From Pseudarthrobacter sp. IC2-21 (GTDB taxonomy: Bacteria > Actinomycetota > Actinomycetes > Actinomycetales > Micrococcaceae): a stretch of 64,000 bases of DNA. A program made the translations under genes and the position numbers. The stretch is from positions 2,170,001 to 2,234,000 of the forward strand of contig NZ_CP139145.1 in NCBI RefSeq assembly GCF_034048115.1. Direction: 5' to 3'. Positions 21,962-29,731 of the stretch are shown here, piece by piece; the stretch's first letter is position 1, and each line of letters starts with the position of its first letter. The notes beneath the pieces are model-generated. The model saw only the letters and a list, made by a program, of their open reading frames with translations, was not told the DNA's origin and ran no database searches.

Positions 21962-23230
21962 ATGTCCACCAACCCTTATCATCGGGGTCCCGACCGGCCC
22001 GGCGGACCCGCCGGACCCCAGGACCCCTTCCCCGGCCAGGCGAACCCCAGCTGGATGGGAAGGATCGAGCCGGCGTACTACCGGCCGGCGCCGGGCACCT
22101 ATGCTGCCCCCCTGCCGGTACTGGGTCCTCCGGAGCCCGGCCGCGGGGGCCCCGGCATGCGGTCCGCGGGCCTGCTGGCCCTGACCGTCGGCGGCGCGGC
22201 CCTCGCCTTCCTGAGCCTGCTGTTGGTGGTGCCCTTCCTGGTGGCGAGCACGGGGGTGGGCGGATTCATTGTGGGCTTTGTCGTCTCCCTGGTTCCGTTG
22301 TCGGTGGTCCTGCTGGCGGTCCATGCCATCGACCGGTGGGAACCTGAGCCCAAACGGCTGCTCTTCTTCGCGTTCACCTGGGGAGCCGCGGTGTCCGTTG
22401 CCGTCACGCTCCTGATTCAGCCGTTCTTCGCCCTGACCTTTCAGTTCAGTGACGCCGTGGACCTGCAAACCTATATGGCCACTGTCCAGGCGCCGGTGGT
22501 GGAAGAGTTTGCCAAGTCTTTGGGCCTGCTGTTGCTGCTCCTCCTCGCCCGGAAACACTTCGATGGCCCGGTGGACGGTGTGGTGTTCGCGTTCACCATT
22601 GCCGGCGGTTTTGCGTTCACCGAGAACATCCTCTACTTCGGCCGTGCCATCGCTGAGTCCGCCAGCCCGGCCACCGGCCTGGCCCAGGTCTTTCTGCTCC
22701 GTGGCGTCATGTCGCCCTTCGCCCACGCGATATTCACCGGGACCACGGGCCTCATTATGGGGTTCGCAGCGCGGCGCTGGCACGCCGGAGCCTCAGTGCT
22801 GGCCTTTTTCATCGGCCTGGTCCCGGCGATGCTGCTCCACAACCGGTGGAACAGCATGGGAGCAGGATTCGCGGCCGAGTACCTCTTGGTCCAGGTGCCG
22901 ATCTTCATCCTGGCGGTGGTGGGAATCATCCTGCTTCGCGTGGCGGAAAGCCGGCTCACCCGGCAGCGGCTCATGGAGTACGCCGCTGCCGGCTGGTTCA
23001 GTCCCGCCGAGGTGGAGCTGCTGGCAACTCCCCGCGGACGGCGCACTGCGCTGCATTGGGCGGCCGGCAGCCACCGCCGCCCGCAGATGAAGGCGTTCCT
23101 GCACGCGGCCACCCAACTGGCCTTCACCCGCCAGAGAATCCTCACCGGCCGGGATGTTCAGCTGCACCAGGCCGAGGAGAAGCAGCAGCTGCAGCGGATC
23201 CTGTCGCTGCGTGCCGCCGTCGCAGGCTGA
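21962..23230 (+). CDS. PrsW-family intramembrane metalloprotease (422 aa)
   Basis: Seven or more hydrophobic spans (about residues 60-340) carry the three motifs of the PrsW family: VVEEFAKSLGLLL with the EExxK pair, GGFAFTENILYF, and FAHAIFTGTTG with the metal-binding His. A Pro-rich cytoplasmic N-terminus (about 55 residues) precedes the first span, and a soluble basic tail follows the last. PrsW of Bacillus cuts anti-sigma factors; the target here is unknown. The start at 21962 opens the Pro-rich segment. The frame is open further upstream, but that would run into the pyrR leader. It is divergent from pyrR and converges on the catabolic operon. Confidence 0.87.
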   Translation: MSTNPYHRGPDRPGGPAGPQDPFPGQANPSWMGRIEPAYYRPAPGTYAAPLPVLGPPEPGRGGPGMRSAGLLALTVGGAALAFLSLLLVVPFLVASTGVGGFIVGFVVSLVPLSVVLLAVHAIDRWEPEPKRLLFFAFTWGAAVSVAVTLLIQPFFALTFQFSDAVDLQTYMATVQAPVVEEFAKSLGLLLLLLLARKHFDGPVDGVVFAFTIAGGFAFTENILYFGRAIAESASPATGLAQVFLLRGVMSPFAHAIFTGTTGLIMGFAARRWHAGASVLAFFIGLVPAMLLHNRWNSMGAGFAAEYLLVQVPIFILAVVGIILLRVAESRLTRQRLMEYAAAGWFSPAEVELLATPRGRRTALHWAAGSHRRPQMKAFLHAATQLAFTRQRILTGRDVQLHQAEEKQQLQRILSLRAAVAG

Positions 23231-23253
23231 ACCGGTGGTTGCGGTGGCTGCGG

Positions 23254-24108
23254 CTACTTTGTGGGGGAACCTGCGGGTAATGCCGTCAAAGCCAGCGCTT
23301 CGTCGAGCACTGTGCCGAAATTCCGCGCATCGTGGGCGAACCGGCCCAGAAACAGTCCTGCGACCCCGTCGAGTGCGGGCAACAGTCCGGGCTTCGCTGA
23401 ACCGCCATAGATGATGGGCACCTGCGCCAGGTCGCTGCCTGCCTCGTTCGACCGGGCGGAAAGCAGGGACCGTAGGGCACGCACGACGACGGTGACGTGG
23501 TCCGCGCCGGCGGGCTCGGCCGCGCCAATGGCCCACACCGGTTCGTAGGCGATCACAAGCCTGGACGCCAGGGACCAGTCGCCGCCAACCGCTCCGGCGA
23601 TCTGGTCATAGACAAACCCGGCCGCGCGCTCGGCAGCGGTCCCGCCCAGGTCATCGCGGGTGTCCTCGCCAACGCACAACAGCGGTGTGATGCCGGCATT
23701 GTCCGCCGCCCTGACCTTAAGTGCGATCATGGCCGTGTCCTCGCCGAGGTGCGCGCGCCGTTCGGCGTGGCCGATCTCCACCAGGCGTACCCCCAGCTCG
23801 GCCAGGAGCGATGGAGACACCTCGCCTGTCCACGGGCCGTCCGCCCAGCCGCAGTTCTGCGCTCCCAGCAGAAGGGGCGACCCTTCCAGAACGCCGGCGG
23901 CGGCCGGGAGAACGGGGAAGGAAGGAATCACAAACGGGACTACCCGCCCGGCCGCAAGGGCCGGGCGGGAGTCCACTTCCTGCTGGATGCGGGCCATCCA
24001 GTCAAGGCAGTCACGGTATCCCATGTACATCTTGGTGCTGACGCCGATGTACAGGACGTCCGGGACACCGGACCGGCCACTGCCGCAAGCAGTCATGGTG
24101 TCGGTCAT
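23254..24108 (-). CDS. Triosephosphate-isomerase paralogue, probable tetrulose-phosphate isomerase (284 aa)
   Basis: The TIM fold and all catalytic residues are kept: Lys26 in GVSTKMYMG, His114 in EIGHAERR and Glu189 in AYEPVWAIG. It departs from house-keeping TpiA: the N-terminal NWKMN is STKMY, loop 6 continues AAEPAGAD, and the final phosphate loop reads LFLGRFAHD instead of the Gly-rich GGASL form. Paralogues of this kind act in erythritol, threitol and apionate breakdown, where LerI/EryH interconverts L-erythrulose 1-phosphate and D-erythrulose 4-phosphate. The ATG overlaps the MFS gene's stop (ATGA). It is the last gene of the catabolic operon. The role is inferred from the neighbours. 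Confidence 0.8.
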   Translation of the reverse strand: MTDTMTACGSGRSGVPDVLYIGVSTKMYMGYRDCLDWMARIQQEVDSRPALAAGRVVPFVIPSFPVLPAAAGVLEGSPLLLGAQNCGWADGPWTGEVSPSLLAELGVRLVEIGHAERRAHLGEDTAMIALKVRAADNAGITPLLCVGEDTRDDLGGTAAERAAGFVYDQIAGAVGGDWSLASRLVIAYEPVWAIGAAEPAGADHVTVVVRALRSLLSARSNEAGSDLAQVPIIYGGSAKPGLLPALDGVAGLFLGRFAHDARNFGTVLDEALALTALPAGSPTK

Positions 24109-25463
24109 TTATCGTCGAGCAGATCGTCCGCCCTATTGCTGAACCGCTTGGTGGCATACATCATGATGGCCGCCACGAACGGAAGCACACCCAGCGCGTA
24201 GACGCCCATGGTGCCGGTGTCAGATGCGGTGACCTGGTTGACCGTGGTCCGCAGGATAGGGGCGACGAATCCGCCCAGGTTACCCAGCGAGTTGATCAGG
24301 CCGATTCCTGCAGCGGCCGCTGTCCCGGTGAGGAACGCCGTCGGGTAGGACCAGGCGATGGGCCCGATCGAAAGGAAACTGCAGACGGCGAGGGTGATGA
24401 AGATGATGCCCAGCGCGGGAAGGTGGTTGGAGCCCGCCCATGCGGAGCCGAAGATGCACAGCCCGGTGGAGAGGAACAGGCCTGTGCCCCACACCCTGCG
24501 GCGCACAATGGTGTTGGCCGCCTTGCCAATGAAGTAGCAGGCAAAGATCCCGAAGAACCAGGGGATGGCCGCCATCAGCCCGACCGCGAGGCCCACTTTC
24601 TGCCCGGTCAGCTGGGCCACCTGCTGCGGCAGGTAGAAGGTGACACCATAAACTGCGATCTGGAGGCAGAAGTAGATGACCGTGAAGTACCAGACCTTGC
24701 CGTTCTTCATGGCGGCAAGGACACCGCGCGGACCGGACTCTTCCTTGACGGTGTCCTCCAGCGCCATCACGTCCAGGAGCGCCTTCTTCTCGTCCTTGTC
24801 CAGGAACTTGGCGTCCTGCGGGCTGTTGATCAGGAAGAAGTACGCGGCGATGCCCGCCACGACTGCGAGGGCACCTTCGACGAAGAACATGACCTGCCAG
24901 CCGTGCACGCCGGGGACCTGGTCGCCGATGTTGATGAGCCAGCCGGAGAGCGGTGCGCCCATCATCTGGGAAAAGGGCTGGGCGAGGTAGAAGATGGCAA
25001 ACATCTTCACCCGGACCTTGTTGGGGAACCAGGCGGCCAGGAACATGATCACGCCCGGGAACAGTCCGGCCTCGGTCACGCCCAGGAGGAACCGCAGGAT
25101 GATGAAGGAGGTCTCGCCCTGGACGAACGCGAAGCACGCGGACACGATGCCCCACGTGATGGCGATACGGGCCAGCCACACCTTCGCGCCGAATCTGGTC
25201 AGCAGCAGGTTGGACGGGATCTCAAACAATGCGTAGCCGATGAAAAAGATGCCGGCGCCAAGCGCGTAAGCGCCGGCTGTGATGCCTTTGTCCATTTCCA
25301 GCGCTGCCTCGGCGAAGCCCACGTTCGTGCGGTCCAGGAACGCCACGACGTACAGGATGACGAGCATCGGCATGAGCCGGAAGGATGCTTTGGAAATCGC
25401 CGATTTGAGAACCGGTGAATCCAGTAACTCCTTAGTGGCGGACGTTCCGGTGTTGACAGTCAT
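24105..25463 (-). CDS. MFS transporter, anion:cation symporter (ACS) type (452 aa)
   Basis: Twelve hydrophobic spans are seen, with the ACS-family pattern near the N-terminus (FLDRTNVGFAEAALEMDKG, then IPSNLLLTRFGAKVWLARI and LGVTEAGLFPGVIMFLAAWFP). Relatives carry organic anions such as galactonate, glucarate, tartrate and phthalate with protons. That points to a sugar acid, not a neutral polyol, as the operon's substrate. GAGGAG five bases before the ATG gives a strong start. The stop overlaps the next ATG. A 30-residue membrane protein is encoded 57 bases upstream. Confidence 0.88.
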   Translation of the reverse strand: MTVNTGTSATKELLDSPVLKSAISKASFRLMPMLVILYVVAFLDRTNVGFAEAALEMDKGITAGAYALGAGIFFIGYALFEIPSNLLLTRFGAKVWLARIAITWGIVSACFAFVQGETSFIILRFLLGVTEAGLFPGVIMFLAAWFPNKVRVKMFAIFYLAQPFSQMMGAPLSGWLINIGDQVPGVHGWQVMFFVEGALAVVAGIAAYFFLINSPQDAKFLDKDEKKALLDVMALEDTVKEESGPRGVLAAMKNGKVWYFTVIYFCLQIAVYGVTFYLPQQVAQLTGQKVGLAVGLMAAIPWFFGIFACYFIGKAANTIVRRRVWGTGLFLSTGLCIFGSAWAGSNHLPALGIIFITLAVCSFLSIGPIAWSYPTAFLTGTAAAAGIGLINSLGNLGGFVAPILRTTVNQVTASDTGTMGVYALGVLPFVAAIMMYATKRFSNRADDLLDDK

Positions 25464-25520
25464 TTAAACTCCTCATTGAGCCAGGGGGGCAGGCAGTTCT
25501 GATGGGGTGATGGAGAGGGT

Positions 25521-25613
25521 TTAGAGCGAGAAAACGATGAGCGCTATGCCCACCAGGCAGGCGATGACGCCCACTGCCAGGTAGATTTTGCGTTCTTTGG
25601 TCCAGGAGGCCAC
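25521..25613 (-). CDS. Small single-span membrane protein (30 aa)
   Basis: A GTG start with AAAGGA five bases upstream opens a 30-codon frame ending in TAA. The product is a short polar head (MASWTKERK) and one hydrophobic span (IYLAVGVIACLVGIALIVFSL) running to the C-terminus. Its ribosome site begins at the stop of the SDR gene, twelve bases away, and the MFS gene follows 57 bases later, so it is inside the operon. The charge pattern predicts the N-terminus in the cytoplasm. It may be a small partner subunit or regulator of the MFS transporter. It is too short for usual gene finders. I do not recognise a family. Confidence 0.72.
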   Translation of the reverse strand: MASWTKERKIYLAVGVIACLVGIALIVFSL

Positions 25614-25625
25614 GGCGGTCCTTTC

Positions 25626-26393
25626 CTAGTGCATGTAGAGGCCGCCGTCGACATTCAGCGTCTGGCCGGAGATGTAGCCGGAGTCCTCGCTGATGAGGAA
25701 GGCGATGGCTGCTGCGATGTCGCGGGTGGATCCGACGCGGTTGACCACCAGGTCCTTGGTAAGTTCCTCCTTGCGTTCCTGGCTGAGGGTGCCGCCCATG
25801 ATGTCGGTGTCGATGGGACCCGGGGAGATGGCGTTGACCGTGATGTCGTACTCCCCCAGTTCCCGGGCCGTGGCGCGGGTCAGACCGATAACGCCGGCCT
25901 TTGCCACGGAGTACGGGGTCTTGGAGAACGTGCCGCCGCCGCGCTGGGCTGACACGGAGGAGATGTTGACGATGCGCCCGATCCGGTTCTTCACCATGGA
26001 CTCGGCTACCCGGCGGGTGGCGTAGTGGACGCCGTTGAGGTTGATGCCCAGCACGCGGTCCCATTCGGCAGCGTCCAGTTCCAGGTACGGAACCGGTGAG
26101 CTGACGCCGGCGACATTTGCCAGGGCCACGATCTGCGGGAGGTTTGCCTCGAGCTCGTCGATGGCGTTGCGGACGGATGTTTCATCGCCAACGTTGGCGC
26201 CGACGCCGTGGGCCTGCACTCCGTACTGCTCGGAAAGCTCCTTGGCCGTTGCTTTGCACAGGGCGTCGTCGAGGTCGATGATGCCGATGTTCCAGCCTTG
26301 GGCGGCCAGGTAGTTGACGGTGGCGCGGCCGATGCCGCGTTCGGAAACGGCTCCGGTGACGATGGCGGTGCGTTCTGCGGGGAAGGTATTCAT
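25626..26393 (-). CDS. Short-chain dehydrogenase/reductase (255 aa)
   Basis: This is a classical SDR with cofactor motif TGAVSERGIG (residues 13-22), NVAG in place of NNAG, Ser145 in VNISSVS, and the catalytic pair Tyr161 and Lys165 in YSVAK. It ends in ISGQTLNVDGGLYMH, as in FabG-like enzymes. Asp40 in IIDLDD predicts NAD rather than NADP. The ATG has AGGAG five bases upstream. In tetritol pathways an SDR (D-threitol dehydrogenase, DthD of Mycobacterium smegmatis) makes erythrulose, so a sugar-alcohol or sugar-acid oxidation is likely. The true substrate is not known. Confidence 0.85.
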   Translation of the reverse strand: MNTFPAERTAIVTGAVSERGIGRATVNYLAAQGWNIGIIDLDDALCKATAKELSEQYGVQAHGVGANVGDETSVRNAIDELEANLPQIVALANVAGVSSPVPYLELDAAEWDRVLGINLNGVHYATRRVAESMVKNRIGRIVNISSVSAQRGGGTFSKTPYSVAKAGVIGLTRATARELGEYDITVNAISPGPIDTDIMGGTLSQERKEELTKDLVVNRVGSTRDIAAAIAFLISEDSGYISGQTLNVDGGLYMH

Positions 26394-26414
26394 GGCTGCT
26401 CCTGGGATTCTGCG

Positions 26415-27404
26415 TTAGTGGATGGGCGCGGGGCCGAGGTCTTCGATCAGCTTTTGCATGGCCACGTAGGCCTTGTTGCGGTAGGCAATGAGCTCGGGGG
26501 TGCGCTCCGCGGGCACGTTGAGGAAGCCGGCGCCCGTCTTGGTGCCCAGCTTCCCGGCCTCCACCAGGTCCGTGAGGATCTTCGGGGTGGCGAACCGCTC
26601 AGGGAATTCGGTCTGGAGCGACTTGTAGCAGAAGTTGTAGACGTCCAGTCCCGCCATGTCCGCAATGGCGAACGGGCCGAAGAACGGGAGCCGGAAGCCG
26701 AAGGTGGTGCGGACCAGGGTATCCACGTCATCCGCCGTCGCGATTCCCTGCTCCACCAGCTGCGCGGCTTCGTGGAACAGCGCGTACTGCAGGCGGTTGA
26801 GCACAAAGCCGGTGACGTCCTTGACCACTGCGGTCTGCTTATTGGCGGCATGGACCAGGTCGCGGACGGCGCCGACGGTCGTCGCGGAGGTGCCGGCGTG
26901 AGGGATGATCTCCACGCCCGGAATGAACGGCGACGGGTTGGAAAAGTGAACGCCGAGGAACCGCTCCGGGTTGGTTACGGGTTCGGACAGCTCAGCGATG
27001 GAGATGGTGGAGGTGTTGGACCCGATGATGGCGTCCGGCCGGGCTGCGGCGCTGATGCGGGCAAGTGTCTGGTGCTTAATGGCGATGACTTCGGGGACGG
27101 CTTCCTCGATGAAGTCCGCGTCGGCAACGGCTTCCTCGATGTCCCGGGCGGCCCAGAGGTTCTGCTTCAGGATTTCGGTGGAACCGGCGGGGAAAAGGCC
27201 GTCGGCCACGAACTGGTCCGATTCGGCGAGGAGCCTGTCGTAGTTGCTCTGCGCCACTTCGGCGGACACGTCTGCCAGTGCCACGCGGGCACCGCCGAGT
27301 GCCAGGACCTGCGCGATCCCGCCGCCCATGTAACCCGAACCGACGACGGCGATCTTGCGTGCGCTGTTGGCCGCCGCGTTGGGGGTGCTTGCTGTTTCGG
27401 TCAT
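26415..27404 (-). CDS. 3-Hydroxyacyl-CoA-dehydrogenase-family enzyme, possibly a sugar-acid C3 dehydrogenase (329 aa)
   Basis: An NAD-binding Rossmann domain (IAVVGSGYMGGGIAQVLA, residues 18-35) is joined to the C-terminal helical domain of the 3HCDH family. Catalytic residues are present: SNTSTISI, His153 in GVHFSNPSPFIPGVEII and its Glu partner, and an Asn in FVLNRLQ. The family also holds L-gulonate 3-dehydrogenase (lambda-crystallin), which oxidises C3 of a sugar acid. In this operon, without any CoA ligase, thiolase or hydratase, that is a better reading than fatty-acid oxidation. The ATG starts two bases after the rpiB-like stop. The frame is open upstream, but that region belongs to the previous gene. 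Confidence 0.8.
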   Translation of the reverse strand: MTETASTPNAAANSARKIAVVGSGYMGGGIAQVLALGGARVALADVSAEVAQSNYDRLLAESDQFVADGLFPAGSTEILKQNLWAARDIEEAVADADFIEEAVPEVIAIKHQTLARISAAARPDAIIGSNTSTISIAELSEPVTNPERFLGVHFSNPSPFIPGVEIIPHAGTSATTVGAVRDLVHAANKQTAVVKDVTGFVLNRLQYALFHEAAQLVEQGIATADDVDTLVRTTFGFRLPFFGPFAIADMAGLDVYNFCYKSLQTEFPERFATPKILTDLVEAGKLGTKTGAGFLNVPAERTPELIAYRNKAYVAMQKLIEDLGPAPIH

Positions 27405-27406
27405 GA

Positions 27407-27901
27407 TCAGACTGCTTTCGTGTATTCGGGCTCGTAGGAGCAGATGGCGTCCACCTTGGCGGCGGAGGATGAAGTCGCATCGAAGCGGTAGTCCAGCCAT
27501 TCACCGACGAGCTTCTTGGCCAGCTCCAGGCCGATTACGCGCTGCCCCATGGTGAGTACCTGCGCGTTGTTGCTGAGAACCGATCGTTCCACGGAGTAGC
27601 CGTCGTGGGCGGTGACGGCCCGGATCCCGGGCACCTTGTTGGCTGCGATGGCGACGCCCAGGCCGGTGCCGCAGATCAACAGCGCACGGTCCGCGTGGCC
27701 TTCGGCTACCTTGCGGGCCGCGTCAACGGCAACATGCGGGTAGGCGGTTGAGTCGTCCGCGCCCACGCCGATGTCCACGACGGACGCGACCCGGCTGTCC
27801 GCTTCGAGCAGCGCCTTCAGCGCTACCTTGTATTCGACGCCGGCCTCATCGTTGCCAATGACGATGCGCCATCCTGCCGGCGTACTGGGGGTGCTGCTCA
27901 T
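27407..27901 (-). CDS. RpiB/LacAB-type sugar-phosphate isomerase (164 aa)
   Basis: The RpiB fold is clear: [10 protein letters not shown] at the start, the catalytic Cys77 in [44 protein letters not shown] and the C-terminal helix. RpiB homologues act on ribose 5-phosphate or allose 6-phosphate. In tetritol pathways, DerI/EryI converts D-erythrulose 4-phosphate to D-erythrose 4-phosphate. The kinase and TIM-like neighbours favour that role. The ATG overlaps the kinase's TGA (ATGA). The C-terminal 20 residues extend beyond the usual family end. Confidence 0.85.
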   Translation of the reverse strand: MSSTPSTPAGWRIVIGNDEAGVEYKVALKALLEADSRVASVVDIGVGADDSTAYPHVAVDAARKVAEGHADRALLICGTGLGVAIAANKVPGIRAVTAHDGYSVERSVLSNNAQVLTMGQRVIGLELAKKLVGEWLDYRFDATSSSAAKVDAICSYEPEYTKAV

Positions 27902-29676
27902 GCTTCTGCTCCATTTCCGGCCACCGAGGCAGCCAGCCGGGAATCATTCAGTGGGGTGTCGTTCAGTGCTGTGTCGATGTAGGCGGAGACGCGCGCGGCG
28001 ATCAGGCCGAACGAGACGGCGCCCGGATCGGGGTGGCCCACGCTCTTTTCAGCCAGCGGCCGTGCCCGGCCTTTGAGCGGCCGGAGCGACGCGGTGGCAT
28101 CCGCCGCTTCGCGGGCGGCAGTGGCTGCCGAGGCGAGGGCTACGGCTACCTGGGCGCCGCCGTCGAACGCGGCAAGGAAGGTGTCCTTGAAGGGCAGCAG
28201 CGCATCAACCATGGTCTTGTCCCCCGGTTCTGCCTTGCCGAGCGCGGTGATGGCGTCCACGAAGGCGGTGACGGCGGCAGCGGCATCGGCGCCGCGGTAG
28301 GCGTCCTTGTTGCCGAGCGCGAGACCGGCGGCGATCACCGCGGATCCCCAGAGCGCCCCGGAGGTGCCGCCGGCCCGTTCGCTCCAGGCTTCCCCTGCAG
28401 CGGTCAGGACGCGTTGCACCGAGAGCCCGGCCGCGGACACGTCCCGGCCTGCCGCTGCGGCGGCGTCAATGCCGCGGCGCATGCCGATGCCGTGGTCACC
28501 GTCGCCCGCGATGGCGTCCAGGTTGCCCAGCTCGTCTTCATGTTCGATGACGACGTCCTGGATTTGGGCGAGGACGGCGGCTGCGAGCCGGCCCAGGTCA
28601 GCCGCTGCCGGCGTGGTGTCTTCCACCTCGCCCGCCACGGCGTCTTCCGGCCCGGCCAGTTCGCGGCGGGCCCGCGGGGCGAGGTTGCCCTTGCGGAACG
28701 CCGGCGTGTCGGCCGGGGCGGCCCAGAGTTCTTCGAGTTCCTCGTCCAGCCAGAGCAGGGTCAGTGAGAGCCCGGACATGTCCAGGCTGGTGACCAGCTC
28801 TCCGCATTCGGGTTCCACAACGGTCAGGCCGGCAGCGGAGAGGAGCTTCTCGATTTTGCCGAAAAGCAGGAACAGTTCGTCGTACTTGACGGTGCCCAGG
28901 CCGTTGACGATGGCCACGACGCGGTTTCCGGCGTCGTCAGGTTTGTCCGCCAGGAGCTTGGAGACCAGGAGGTCGGCCAGCTCGGAAGCGGTGGGCATTG
29001 GGTGCTCGGAAATTCCCGGTTCGCCGTGGATGCCAAGGCCCAGCGACATCTGCCCTTCGGGAACGTGGAACAGCGGCGCGTCGGCTCCCGGAAGGGTGCA
29101 GCCATCAAACGCGACGCCCAGGGAGCGGGTGCGGTAGTTGGTCCGGATGGCCAGGCGCTCCACAGCGTCGAGGTCCAGTCCTGCTTCGGCGGCGGCGCCG
29201 GCGATCTTGAACACGGTGAGGTCGCCGGCGATGCCGCGGCGCTTTTCGATCTGGTCCAGCGGTGCGCTGGCGATGTCGTCGGTGACCAGGACGGTCCGCG
29301 TTTCGATGCCCTCGGCGTTAAGGCGAAGCTGGGCCTGGCCGAAGTGGAGCACATCACCGGCGTAGTTGCCGTAGCTCAGCAGCACGCCGCCGCCGGCGTT
29401 GGATGCCTTGGCCACCCGGTAGACCTGGCCGGCCGCCGGGGAAGCGAACATGTTGCCGCAGGCGGAGCCCGCGGCAAGGCCGGGCCCCACCAGGCCCGCG
29501 AAGGCCGGGTAGTGGCCGGAACCGCCGCCTACTACCAGGGCCACTTGGCCGGCGGGTACCTCTGTGGAGCGGACCACGCCGCCGTCCACCCGGGCCACAT
29601 AGCCTCGGTTGGCCGCCACAAAGCCGTCCAGTGCCTCATCCGCGAAATCAGCGGGGTTGTCAAAGATCTGGGTCAT
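27898..29676 (-). CDS. DhaK-DhaL fusion: dihydroxyacetone/erythrulose kinase, ATP-dependent (592 aa)
   Basis: One chain holds both domains of an ATP-dependent dihydroxyacetone kinase. The DhaK part (1-330) has [17 protein letters not shown] and the substrate-binding His217 in [10 protein letters not shown]. The DhaL part (about 360-580) has [12 protein letters not shown] at 391-402 with the Mg-binding Asp residues. Fused kinases of this type include D- and L-erythrulose kinases (DerK, LerK) of M. smegmatis. Here the neighbours (RpiB- and TIM-like isomerases) suggest a tetrulose. The ATG at 29676 has GAGGAAACC upstream. The frame is open to 30009, but only from 29676 does it match the family. 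It lies 55 bases after the TIM-barrel gene. Confidence 0.9.
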   Translation of the reverse strand: MTQIFDNPADFADEALDGFVAANRGYVARVDGGVVRSTEVPAGQVALVVGGGSGHYPAFAGLVGPGLAAGSACGNMFASPAAGQVYRVAKASNAGGGVLLSYGNYAGDVLHFGQAQLRLNAEGIETRTVLVTDDIASAPLDQIEKRRGIAGDLTVFKIAGAAAEAGLDLDAVERLAIRTNYRTRSLGVAFDGCTLPGADAPLFHVPEGQMSLGLGIHGEPGISEHPMPTASELADLLVSKLLADKPDDAGNRVVAIVNGLGTVKYDELFLLFGKIEKLLSAAGLTVVEPECGELVTSLDMSGLSLTLLWLDEELEELWAAPADTPAFRKGNLAPRARRELAGPEDAVAGEVEDTTPAAADLGRLAAAVLAQIQDVVIEHEDELGNLDAIAGDGDHGIGMRRGIDAAAAAGRDVSAAGLSVQRVLTAAGEAWSERAGGTSGALWGSAVIAAGLALGNKDAYRGADAAAAVTAFVDAITALGKAEPGDKTMVDALLPFKDTFLAAFDGGAQVAVALASAATAAREAADATASLRPLKGRARPLAEKSVGHPDPGAVSFGLIAARVSAYIDTALNDTPLNDSRLAASVAGNGAEA

Positions 29677-29731
29677 GGTTTCCTCATCGAATCCGTTGTG
29701 TTGATGCCGTGTCCGTTCGAAGCGGCCCGGA

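Noticed and set aside
26415..27404. Beta-oxidation or polyhydroxybutyrate gene
   Set aside because: The family match alone would allow it, but no thiolase, hydratase, acyl-CoA ligase or synthase is nearby, and every neighbour is a sugar enzyme.
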